64,000 nt of DNA from assembly GCF_002078875.1 (NCBI RefSeq), contig NC_034411.1, positions 32,010,260-32,074,259 on the forward strand, written 5' to 3'. The notes under the pieces are model-generated. The model did not search any database. It was given only the letters and a program-made list of their open reading frames with translations, and had not been told where the DNA came from. Within the stretch, counting starts at the first letter, position 1. Every line of letters begins with the position of its first letter. The position numbers were made by a program, and so were the translations under genes. Source of the stretch: Numida meleagris. Its lineage: Eukaryota > Chordata > Aves > Galliformes > Numididae. Positions 58,501-64,000 of the stretch are shown piece after piece.

Positions 58501-61276
58501 ATGTAGCATATGCTATTTTAAATTGTTTGCAAGTCTAAAAGTGAAGTTAATTGAACTTTCTTGTTTCCTACTTCCCACTGACTTCTTAAAGCTAATTCTG
58601 TGAACAATTACCAGATTTTTACGGGGAGCACTTCTGTGGCTGATTATCCTTGATGATAAACCTTGGTCATAAAATGTCTAACTCATTTACTTTTTCTTTT
58701 TTTTTTAAATACATATACATATATATAGCCTCAGAATATATTCCTATCACATGAAGGTAAAATAAAAATAGGTGACTTTGGTCTTGTGACTTCTGTGAAA
58801 TATGAAACACTGACTAAGAACCGAGGAACACAGTCATATATGGCACCAGAGCAGGTAATTATTGCTATATTACTTGCCTTATTTGTGTGCATTCTGCATT
58901 ATCAACTCAGCACTGGTTGTGTTCAACCCTAATCTCAGTACTCAACCAAGCTGCTTGAAGTTCTCTGACATGACTGTATATAAGGATAACTTTATTCTGG
59001 AGAAGGCAGTCTACAAACATGATGGTTTTATTTAGCTAACCTACTTGTATAAGGTCTGACACTGGTGTGTGCTGTAATGAATGCTCTTGTGAAAGGCTGA
59101 CAGCCGTGTATTTCAGTTCAAATTTAGGTATCCTAGGACCTCTGTTAACTGCAGCATTTGAGTCCCTCTATTTGTTTCATCATTTCTAACAAAGAAACAT
59201 TAGTACGCCTTAACTATATAGTTCTGTTGAAGTCTTTTTTTTCAGTGTATTCAATGTGACATCAGAGTTGTTATTTAACAGGTCTAGCAGAAAGGGTTAA
59301 AGACTAATATGAAGATCTAGTAATGCTAGTCCCATAGTCTTCAGGTGCCAATTTCTACTGATTTCAGATTTTGCTTTTAAGAAGCGCTTTCCAGCTGGAT
59401 TTCACACCTATATTGTTCTTGTTGTGATCTTTGTAGTTTGGGGACAGATACGGAAAGGAAGTAGACATTTATGCACTGGGATTGATTTGGTTTGAAATTC
59501 TTTCTGCGTTGGTCAGTCATCATGAGAAAAACAGGGTATGTAATCTTTAAATCAAAAAATGGTCTTGCACTGACATCGTTTTGTCTTGCTGCTACTATCT
59601 TATCCTAATTATATGCCAAAAGGAACCTGTACAGCTAGAGTACTATCTCTATTTACAGACACAAATCAAGGGAAAAATGTCAGGCCTGTGAATCCCTCAT
59701 ACTTCAGTTAAAATCTAATAACATTACTGTTTTTATTTTACTTAGTCCTACTGGCATAGCAATTAAAGCCTGACTATTCTAAGCTATGTACATTTAACAA
59801 TAAAGAAGCGAGTAAAAAAGCTAAAATGTATATACAAAAAAGAAATGAAATTTCTGATACAGCTTTCTGTTTGATCAGAGTATTGGAAAAGAATATTGCT
59901 CTAATTTAAGGAAACAGTAGTTAAGAATGGAAGAGTTCATTCTCTGCCATACTTTCTTCTTTACTGGTGAGTGGGGCAAGAACAAAGTCAAAACATACGG
60001 AGTTTTTCAAAATGAAAACAGAAGTGATATGAAATATATGGCTTTATTTCAAGTGAAAAAAATGGTACTTCAAAAAGAAAACAATGTTACTAAAACTTTG
60101 CTTGAAAATGTATCTTTTATCTGCTTTTTATATTTTTCTTTGCAAGTTTGTCGTAGAACAGCGCATACGCTCAAACTTCTATTTGCAGGAGAGGGATGTA
60201 GATGCTGAGTATCTTGTCCAAAGTAATTAAGATACATGTATGTGACTGGACCCAGAAGATCACGCACATTGTTGCTTGACCCTTTGCCAATATAAGCAAA
60301 CCATATCAAAGTGTCTGACTCACAGATTGATCTTGGTTCTGTTAGGCTACCTTGTCATATTTTCTAAAGACATCTTGTGCCTGCTTTCAGCCAACTGCAA
60401 ACATGCCCCCGGTCCCACAGTGTTCAAACTTAAAAGGGCAAGACTAACTGGAAACCCTAATGTGAAAAAATAGTTGTTATCTTGCAGCAGTTTTTGAAAG
60501 CATGTATTTAGAAATCCTCAGCGTTACTTGCTTTGAACTCCACCTAGCATTTTCTGCAGTGACACAGAAATAATTGTGTAACACTGAACAAGGTAAAAAG
60601 GAGAAAGCGTGCCTCCTTGGCTTGCCAGTAACAACATCCAAACATTGTCTAAGTGGGAAACTTAGTCTTCTCATATTGTGCGTGTTTTTTAATGTGGTAA
60701 GAAGATACAAAACCATTACTTTTAAATTGAAAACAGAATAACAGCTATGAATTAGAGGTTTGCCAACTAATGCATCACTGTAGATTGTGAAGCTTTTAAG
60801 CTTACAGAGGGACAAGTTTATAAAAAAGACAAAATGAAATACAACTAAATGACAAACTTTCAAACTTCTGTAGCTAGTTTCTTTTAGAAGCCTTACATTA
60901 TATAGATTTGTATTCTCTTAATTACTTCAGTAAATGATACAGGTCATAAAATGAGATGCGTATAATTAATGAAAGCATACTGAAACTGTTTATCTTGTAT
61001 GAATTTCAGGTATGGGGGGATGTTAGAGATGGTCAATTTCCACCGAACTTCAACAAGCAATTTAAAATAGAGGTACAGTATTTTAATACATTATTTCAGT
61101 TAACGTATTTATTTAGTCATTAAAAAAAAATTTACTCAAACTTTGTCTTTTTGCAGGTACCCATAATCAAAAGAATGCTTTCAAAAGACCCCTCAAAAAG
61201 ATGGCCTGTGTCTCGAATACTTGATATTTTGAAGTCTGCTGATAAAGACCACTCACACAGAGCTTATAGTCACTAA
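40485..61276 (+). CDS. Interferon-induced dsRNA-activated protein kinase PKR, full gene span
   Basis: PKR binds double-stranded RNA, dimerises, autophosphorylates and phosphorylates eIF2-alpha, stopping translation in infected cells. Fifteen coding exons join with canonical GT-AG sites: 40485-40588, 42893-43007, 44116-44285, 45787-45913, 47166-47242, 48472-48556, 50117-50151, 50317-50430, 53218-53337, 54449-54556, 56353-56545, 58729-58854, 59437-59535, 61010-61072, 61157-61276. The total is 1656 bases, 551 residues. Domains: dsRBD1 about 5-73, dsRBD2 about 97-166, linker 173-276, kinase about 281-540. Kinase landmarks: G-loop GKGGFG 288-293, K310, E321, gatekeeper M366, HRDLK 412-416, DFG 432-434, activation-loop T445 and T450, APE 455-457. 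Nothing is broken. The ATG context is good (gagATGG). It is divergent from NANP and its promoter has an ISRE. Confidence 0.97.
41470..41572. repeat. TATC/ATCT-rich tandem repeat
   Basis: About 100 bases of irregular TATC/TATA units. A 16-base unit (ttatctagataaatat) occurs at both ends as a direct repeat, and each copy contains the palindrome TATCTAGATA. Likely length-variable. Confidence 0.8.
41715..42125. mobile_element. Avian ERV LTR fragment, truncated
   Basis: The text matches the middle and right part of an avian LTR family I recall; its relative at 51,951-52,496 shows that family's TGTTGGGG...AAAATTAACT ends. Blocks such as 'aaggaattcactcactactt', 'catatggtatgggatgggat' and 'gatcagctgtcccctcccaa' are diagnostic. 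The left end and the terminal CA are missing, so no target duplication is visible. No viral gene is present. Confidence 0.6.
42893..43007 (+). CDS. EIF2AK2 exon 4 (dsRBD1, second half)
   Basis: 115 bases encode residues 35-73, with donor CAAAAA|gtgagt in phase 0. It holds the RNA-contacting KKEAK (55-59), followed by five alanines from a GCA run (60-64). A stop follows soon after if the intron is read through. Confidence 0.95.
43008..44115 (+). other. EIF2AK2 intron 4
   Basis: 1.1-kb intron. It has a T-rich run near 43,159-43,176. No mobile element was recognised. Confidence 0.85.
44116..44285 (+). CDS. EIF2AK2 exon 5 (inter-dsRBD linker and dsRBD2 start)
   Basis: 170 bases encode residues 74-130. 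A Pro-rich linker ([11 protein letters not shown]) comes first, then helix 1 of dsRBD2 ([13 protein letters not shown]). The exon ends with two bases of a codon before gtaagg. Confidence 0.95.
44440..45262 (+). mobile_element. CR1 LINE, internally deleted, plus orientation
   Basis: Two CR1 parts are joined. Near 44,530-44,640 a frame resembles the CR1 endonuclease region ([20 protein letters not shown]). From about 44,720 onward the text is CR1 3' sequence through to the ATTCTATGAT tail at 45,245-45,258. The middle of the element is deleted. It lies in EIF2AK2 intron 5, in sense orientation. Confidence 0.88.
45787..45913 (+). CDS. EIF2AK2 exon 6 (dsRBD2, second half)
   Basis: 127 bases encode residues 130-172. 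It carries the beta strands ([12 protein letters not shown]) and helix 2 ([17 protein letters not shown]). The donor AAGA|gtatgt is in phase 0. The exon lies between a plus-strand CR1 upstream and a minus-strand CR1 downstream. Confidence 0.95.
47166..47242 (+). CDS. EIF2AK2 exon 7 (interdomain linker)
   Basis: 77 bases encode residues 173-198, Ser/Thr-rich ([13 protein letters not shown]). The acceptor has a very long pyrimidine tract ending cttttttcag; the donor is CACG|gtaagt. Confidence 0.93.
47432..47892 (-). mobile_element. CR1 LINE 3' fragment, young copy
   Basis: It starts with 'tcatagaatcatcgaattag', the reversed CR1 tail, and continues as CR1 3' sequence with a 97-codon residual frame on the minus strand (47,520-47,813). 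It is nearly identical over ~200 bases to the copy at 20,982-21,196. It sits in EIF2AK2 intron 7. Confidence 0.93.
48472..48556 (+). CDS. EIF2AK2 exon 8 (interdomain linker)
   Basis: 85 bases encode residues 198-226 ([18 protein letters not shown] and on). The acceptor is ttttctgtaacag and the donor CTCAG|gtatag is in phase 0. Confidence 0.92.
48612..49013 (-). mobile_element. CR1 LINE, left part, split by a mariner
   Basis: It begins 'aatcatagaatatcctgagt' (reversed CR1 tail) and proceeds through CR1 3' sequence to 'acgctctctaata', where the mariner interrupts it. The remainder resumes at 49,565. It lies in EIF2AK2 intron 8. Confidence 0.92.
49014..49564 (-). mobile_element. Galluhop-type mariner inserted in CR1, both ends present
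   Basis: Inverted ends are seen: actccgaaaataatgcctcc at the left, and ggaggcattacttttggagc at the right, which reads gctccaaaagtaatgcctcc in reverse. TA flanks both sides (49,012-49,013 and 49,565-49,566), and removing the 551 bases restores continuous CR1 text (ctctctaa-TA-gttttatg). On the minus strand, decayed mariner transposase pieces remain: an N-terminal part, and near the far end the C-terminal signature [12 protein letters not shown]. It is non-autonomous. Confidence 0.9.
49565..49860 (-). mobile_element. CR1 LINE, right part, after the mariner
   Basis: It continues the CR1 of 48,612-49,013 with 'gttttatgtccttcttatat' and runs to about 49,855 ('gcacttgctcttgttaaat'). A short internal deletion relative to other CR1 copies is likely. 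Confidence 0.88.
50117..50151 (+). CDS. EIF2AK2 exon 9 (35-bp small exon, linker)
   Basis: Only 35 bases, encoding [11 protein letters not shown] plus two bases of an Arg codon. The acceptor is tttttcatgtag and the donor AAAAG|gtatgt. It is required to keep frame with exon 10, since skipping it would shift the frame. Confidence 0.88.
50317..50430 (+). CDS. EIF2AK2 exon 10 (acidic linker before kinase)
   Basis: 114 bases encode residues 238-276. The segment ends in an acidic stretch ([12 protein letters not shown]) just before the kinase domain. The donor is AAAG|gtaagg. Confidence 0.94.
51040..51706 (-). mobile_element. Old CR1 LINE fragment
   Basis: Reverse-strand CR1 text ('ggcaacctgatccagtgctt', 'gtctcttgtcctggcactgg', 'caggacccccagttc'). 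It is more diverged than the copies at 47.4 and 48.6 kb, and it lacks the terminal tail. Confidence 0.85.
51951..52496. mobile_element. Solo ERV LTR with 5-bp target duplication
   Basis: 546 bases starting TGTTGGGGGTTAACCCC and ending ATCACAGTCA, so TG...CA ends are present. AGAAT flanks it on both sides (51,946-51,950 and 52,497-52,501). A 5-bp duplication fits an ERVL-like or gamma-like integrase more than a 6-bp ERVK one, although AAGAAT gives six if the end base is shared. No internal viral sequence is present. It lies in EIF2AK2 intron 10. Confidence 0.8.
53218..53337 (+). CDS. EIF2AK2 exon 11 (kinase N-lobe, ATP site)
   Basis: 120 bases encode the start of the kinase. They include the glycine loop [12 protein letters not shown] (287-298) and AVKRV with catalytic lysine K310. 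Donor AAA|gtaagg. Confidence 0.97.
53338..54448 (+). other. EIF2AK2 intron 11
   Basis: 1.1-kb AT-rich intron; no mobile element or RNA gene recognised. Confidence 0.85.
54449..54556 (+). CDS. EIF2AK2 exon 12 (kinase helix C)
   Basis: 108 bases encode residues 316-351, with [18 protein letters not shown]321 is the expected partner of K310. The loop after SWEGTDHM corresponds to the kinase insert of PKR and is short. Confidence 0.96.
54557..56352 (+). other. EIF2AK2 intron 12
   Basis: 1.8-kb intron containing one CR1 tail (55,707-55,850). Otherwise nothing was recognised. Confidence 0.85.
55707..55850 (-). mobile_element. CR1 LINE 3' tail fragment
   Basis: It starts 'ataatcatagaatggtttgg' (reversed CR1 tail) and continues 'gttggaagggacacttaaag' and 'cttgtccaacatgactctga'. 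About 145 bases, strongly 5'-truncated. Confidence 0.88.
56353..56545 (+). CDS. EIF2AK2 exon 13 (hinge to catalytic loop)
   Basis: 193 bases encode residues 352-416. They include gatekeeper and hinge MELCEQGPL (366-374) and end exactly on HRDLK (412-416) at the donor CAAG|gtaagt. Confidence 0.97.
56546..58728 (+). other. EIF2AK2 intron 13
   Basis: 2.2-kb intron. Around 57,205-57,300 the text 'gggtcacgttaaatgttgat...caggatattgtcc' vaguely resembles a very old CR1 3' region, too weak to annotate as an element. The intron ends in (TA)-rich DNA at the acceptor. Confidence 0.8.
58729..58854 (+). CDS. EIF2AK2 exon 14 (DFG and activation loop)
   Basis: 126 bases encode residues 417-458. They hold [14 protein letters not shown] (D432) and an activation loop ending [16 protein letters not shown], whose T445 and T450 align with the human autophosphorylation sites T446 and T451. 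The acceptor is preceded by (TA)-rich sequence, with the pyrimidine tract set back about 20 bases. Confidence 0.97.
58855..59436 (+). other. EIF2AK2 intron 14
   Basis: 582-bp intron; nothing recognised. Confidence 0.85.
59437..59535 (+). CDS. EIF2AK2 exon 15 (kinase C-lobe)
   Basis: 99 bases encode residues 459-491, including [18 protein letters not shown] (helix F, with the structural Asp D468). Both borders are in phase 0. Confidence 0.96.
59536..61009 (+). other. EIF2AK2 intron 15
   Basis: 1.5-kb AT-rich intron. Open frames on both strands reach 128 codons but resemble no family and lack splice context. No mobile element was recognised. Confidence 0.85.
61010..61072 (+). CDS. EIF2AK2 exon 16 (helix G region)
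   Basis: 63 bases encode [20 protein letters not shown] and one Glu, residues 492-512. It lies just after the helix G surface that docks eIF2-alpha in this family. Confidence 0.95.
61157..61276 (+). CDS. EIF2AK2 exon 17 (C terminus, stop)
   Basis: 120 bases encode residues 513-551 and TAA. The family motif [10 protein letters not shown] is present, with the conserved Arg of kinase subdomain XI. The tail ends DHSHRAYSH. Confidence 0.96.
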   Translation, partial: VPIIKRMLSKDPSKRWPVSRILDILKSADKDHSHRAYSH

Positions 61277-62330
61277 ATGCCATTTTAGAAGGCTTTCAGA
61301 CTGTGCTGTCTTGTGGCATGTGATTCAAACCTTTCTGATTTGTTCACAGTGATGTTTATATTAATTACTAGACTTCTCCCTTTTAAGACCAGAGGAGATG
61401 ATGTGCTGCACGGGAAAGGCTACTTTTGGTAGAAAAAATACTAGATACAGGTGTGGGTTATTCTTGACTGAATTTCAATTCTTTACGGTGAACTTTCTTC
61501 TCACTAAGTATTCCTTAAAACACCTAGCACCTTCAGTACTCTAAAATTTAAAAACACTTACTTTTTAAAATGTACTTTAAAATTTTGAACATTCAAATTT
61601 TAAGTATTCAGCTTCTGGGAAAGAAAGATATTTGTTCTAAACTTTTGAAAACTTCAGTTTGTTTTTTTTTTTGTTTTGTTTTCTCCTTTATAGGAACAGG
61701 TAGGGTGCTCTTAATACAGAAATACTCTCCAAGTTTTCTCAACAGCAACCATTTAAAAACCTTTCTCATGAGAGCACCTTAGACATCCTCTTCTATACTG
61801 TAAGGTTTTAATCACTTATTAGGGCATTGAGGCATCTCTCTCAGTCTGCAGGTGTACTGAACACCTCTGCTGGCCTTACTGTCAGCTCAACATAAGGTAT
61901 GAGCAGATTCCCTGTTACTATTTGGTTATATACTTAAAAGATTTCATGTTTGACTGAATAAGAAGAGCTGTGCAAGGATGAAAAGATGGGCAAATTAGTC
62001 CTTCTGATTCTCATCTTGGAATAGTTTGAAAAGGTGCAGTTCATTGCTGTGGAATCTGCTTAATTCCATAAAGGAAAATGCAGCAAGACTTCTAAGCAGG
62101 AAAGTATGACATGTATTAGAGATAATGCAGCATATGATTTTTCTCAAATGTTAAACAGATTAAAAGTGGTTGGTTGGTTAAAATCTGAATGAATGTGTGA
62201 ATTTTTATAGTCTTGGAGAAACTGTTGCTAAATAGCCATCTGATTTTAACACTCTTTTGTATGAATTCAAGTTGTTCCCCCTCCCCTTATAATGAATGTT
62301 ATTCTTCATAAATAAAGTATTCCATTATTT
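61277..62330 (+). other. EIF2AK2 3' UTR (proposed)
   Basis: AT-rich sequence after the stop codon with several ATTTA pentamers and T-runs. It extends to the first good poly(A) signal at 62,311. The true end may be further on, at the signal near 62,618. Confidence 0.6.
62311..62316 (+). terminator. EIF2AK2 poly(A) signal (proposed)
   Basis: AATAAA, in the context ataaataaagtattcc, about 1.04 kb after the stop. A GT-rich stretch follows. Confidence 0.6.
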
Positions 62331-62617
62331 TGGACTAATGCATATTTCATTGTAGTACTCAAGATGTGGGAGAAATGACATCCTGATACAGACAAGGTAG
62401 CACTAGTGCTGCTTCCCTTTCATGAGACAAATTTCAGCTGAATCTCCTTTACAGTTCCTGGACAGAGCATCCATAACATCATTACTTACTTACTGATAGG
62501 TAATATTTATCTTGTACCTGTTGTTTTTGATAGATTTTTATTTTTTGTGGTATTTGTACATTTCCATAGTACCTTTCTGTTAGTGGATATTTACAGTAGC
62601 AATTTTTATTCCCTAAG

Positions 62618-62623
62618 AATAAA
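62618..62623 (+). terminator. Alternative EIF2AK2 poly(A) signal
   Basis: A second AATAAA about 300 bases further on. Use of it would bring the transcript end close to or into the GPATCH11 3' UTR. Confidence 0.35.
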
Positions 62624-62883
62624 ACATATTAAAATATATTTATATTTTTTTAAAAAATGGAACACGCTCCACAATTTGGTAAACACACATAACAGAATAT
62701 TAGTTCAAATAATATTAGTGACATTTCAAAAGCTTCCCACTCCTCCCCCTCCCCCCCAACTCTAGGACAGTAAGAAAAAATAAACTCTGATGTTTAGTTA
62801 CCCCTGAAAAATTTAGCCCCCCAACCTGTTTAACATACCTGACCATGGAGTAACTAGTCCATATTTATACCCTTTGTCAAACT

Positions 62884-62889
62884 TTTATT
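62884..62889 (-). terminator. GPATCH11 poly(A) signal (proposed)
   Basis: TTTATT on the plus strand gives AATAAA on the minus strand, about 310 bases after the GPATCH11 stop codon. Further minus-strand signals near 62,605 and 62,530 would make the two 3' UTRs overlap. Confidence 0.45.
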
Positions 62890-63199
62890 ATCAGTTGATC
62901 TTTCTCAATTGGGTATGGCATAAACAAAGACTGTGGAAGTTTTACTTGACTTGAAATTCCAGTAACTCAACAACACATGTACAGGTTTAATTTCTAATAA
63001 ATCGTGCATCACCCAGAAAAAAAAAAACCACCATAGAAACACTTCAGAAATGTACAGTTCAACCTGTCAAAACTACCGTTCTTCTGCATACTTCTATGTG
63101 AGTTCTGGCACAGCGCTGAATTTTCTAAAAAAGAAAATATGTCAGAACATACCAACTATACATACTTATCTAGAACCTAGACTAAACCTTTAGAAAGGT

Positions 63200-63255
63200 T
63201 TAGTCATGATCCGCAGCACTGTCTCCAGGGCAGTTTGAAGACAAATCCTCAGCAT
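63200..63255 (-). CDS. G-patch domain-containing protein 11, last coding exon (partial gene)
   Basis: On the minus strand an acceptor with a good pyrimidine tract (ctctttctctgcttatcccacag) precedes 56 bases: two bases completing a codon, 17 codons and TAA. The peptide AEDLSSNCPGDSAADHD closely matches the C terminus of human GPATCH11 as I recall it (DLSSNCPG...ADHD). The acidic, Cys-containing tail follows the zinc-binding region of that protein. The neighbouring arrangement agrees: in human, GPATCH11 and EIF2AK2 are also adjacent and convergent. The rest of the gene lies beyond the right edge. GPATCH11 is a nuclear G-patch protein, a class that activates DEAH helicases; its exact role is not shown by this piece. 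Confidence 0.8.
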
Positions 63256-63712
63256 CTGTGGGATAAGCAGAGAAAGAGTAATTGCAGTTCAGAAGACGGG
63301 GAAGGAATAAGTTGCTAGAATTGTCTGAAGAAGCCATCAACAGATTAAACAGAACTTAAGGTTGGCAGGTTATTAATTCCAAACTGTGTTGTAAAACACT
63401 GAACACAAATGGCACCACAAATTCTAGCCTCTTTAGTGCAAAGAAGCTAGATAATGTTCTAATGGTTCCAGAAAAACCTGCAACCCTTGTTTTCTTATGG
63501 TACTATTTTTAATATCTGAATGTTGTTTTTTCAAAACAGTACTAATTCATGTAAGTGCCAGTATGAATGCCAGAAACTATATTCTCTGGAAAAAAACTAC
63601 TAGTGCAGGATAGTTATATTTCCCCCACAACACACAGGGGCCTGGATGAGAGCTGAGTGCACAACCATCAGACCATATAATGATAAGCTGCTCATGGAGT
63701 AAAAGCCAGGTA

Positions 63713-63960
63713 GCTTTAGGTTAGGTGTTGTGAAGAAATTCTTTAGTCAAGAGGATGATGAGGCGCTGGAACCCCTGTCTGAGGCTGCCCAGATAAGCTG
63801 TGGACGCCCCATCCCTGGAGGCATTCAAGACTAGGTTGAATGGGGCCCTGGCCCCTGATCTAGTGGGTGGCAGCCCTGCCTGCAGCAGAGGGTTGGAACT
63901 AGATGATCTGTAAGGTCCCTTCCAACCCAAGCCACTCTACGGTTCTGTGATTCTATGATA
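63713..63960 (+). mobile_element. CR1 LINE 3' tail fragment
   Basis: Plus-orientation CR1 3' end, from 'ctttaggttaggtgttgtga' through 'gccccatccctggaggcatt' and 'ttggaactagatgatctgta' to the tail 'tgtgattctatgata'. It is 5'-truncated. It would lie in the intron upstream of the GPATCH11 last exon, antisense to that gene. Confidence 0.92.
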
Positions 63961-64000
63961 AGCCAGCTTGCAGAACAGAAGACAAAACTGTTCAGGTAGC

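Noticed and set aside
1..64000. tRNA, rRNA, CRISPR array or bacterial-type operon
   Set aside because: None seen. Splice sites, CR1/LTR repeats and CpG island structure show vertebrate nuclear DNA; I did not fold every region, so a small RNA could be missed.

Overview
The window looks like avian nuclear DNA, most likely from a galliform such as chicken. The evidence is CR1 LINE copies with the ATTCTATGAT 3' tail, Galluhop-type mariner elements, avian endogenous retroviral LTRs, and two genes whose spliced products read as avian orthologues of known vertebrate proteins. The species call is an inference from repeat families and cannot be proved here.

Layout. Positions 1 to about 34.3 kb are gene-poor. 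I could support only repeats there: a pyrimidine tract, an old CR1 remnant, an LTR cut by a 160-N assembly gap, a young CR1, a Galluhop mariner, and one weak candidate exon on the minus strand at 30.8 kb. A long CR1 remnant sits at 34.35-35.09 kb. Between 35.9 and 38.1 kb the minus strand carries three short splice-bounded open segments in compatible phase that I do not recognise; they may belong to an undescribed gene. NANP (N-acylneuraminate-9-phosphatase, two coding exons) lies on the minus strand at 38.42-39.28 kb.

A CpG island (about 38.56-39.96 kb) separates NANP from EIF2AK2, which is transcribed the other way. EIF2AK2 encodes PKR, the interferon-induced dsRNA-activated eIF2-alpha kinase. 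It runs from a non-coding exon ending at 39,892 to a stop codon at 61,276. I could define all 15 coding exons with canonical splice sites and unbroken phase, giving a 551-residue protein with two dsRNA-binding domains and a complete kinase domain. Two probable 5' UTR exons bring the total to 17. The shared promoter holds a three-unit IRF/ISRE element, two GC boxes and a perfect PAR-bZIP/NFIL3 palindrome.

The EIF2AK2 introns have collected transposable elements: CR1 copies in both orientations, a Galluhop inserted inside a CR1 with a TA target duplication, a solo LTR with a 5-bp target duplication, and a second LTR fragment. Downstream, the last coding exon of GPATCH11 (minus strand, 63,200-63,255) faces EIF2AK2 tail to tail, and a CR1 tail ends the window.

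The genes are not one pathway. PKR is an antiviral translation-control kinase, NANP makes free sialic acid, and GPATCH11 is a G-patch (RNA-helicase cofactor type) protein. The functional interest is the head-to-head NANP/EIF2AK2 promoter carrying an interferon element.
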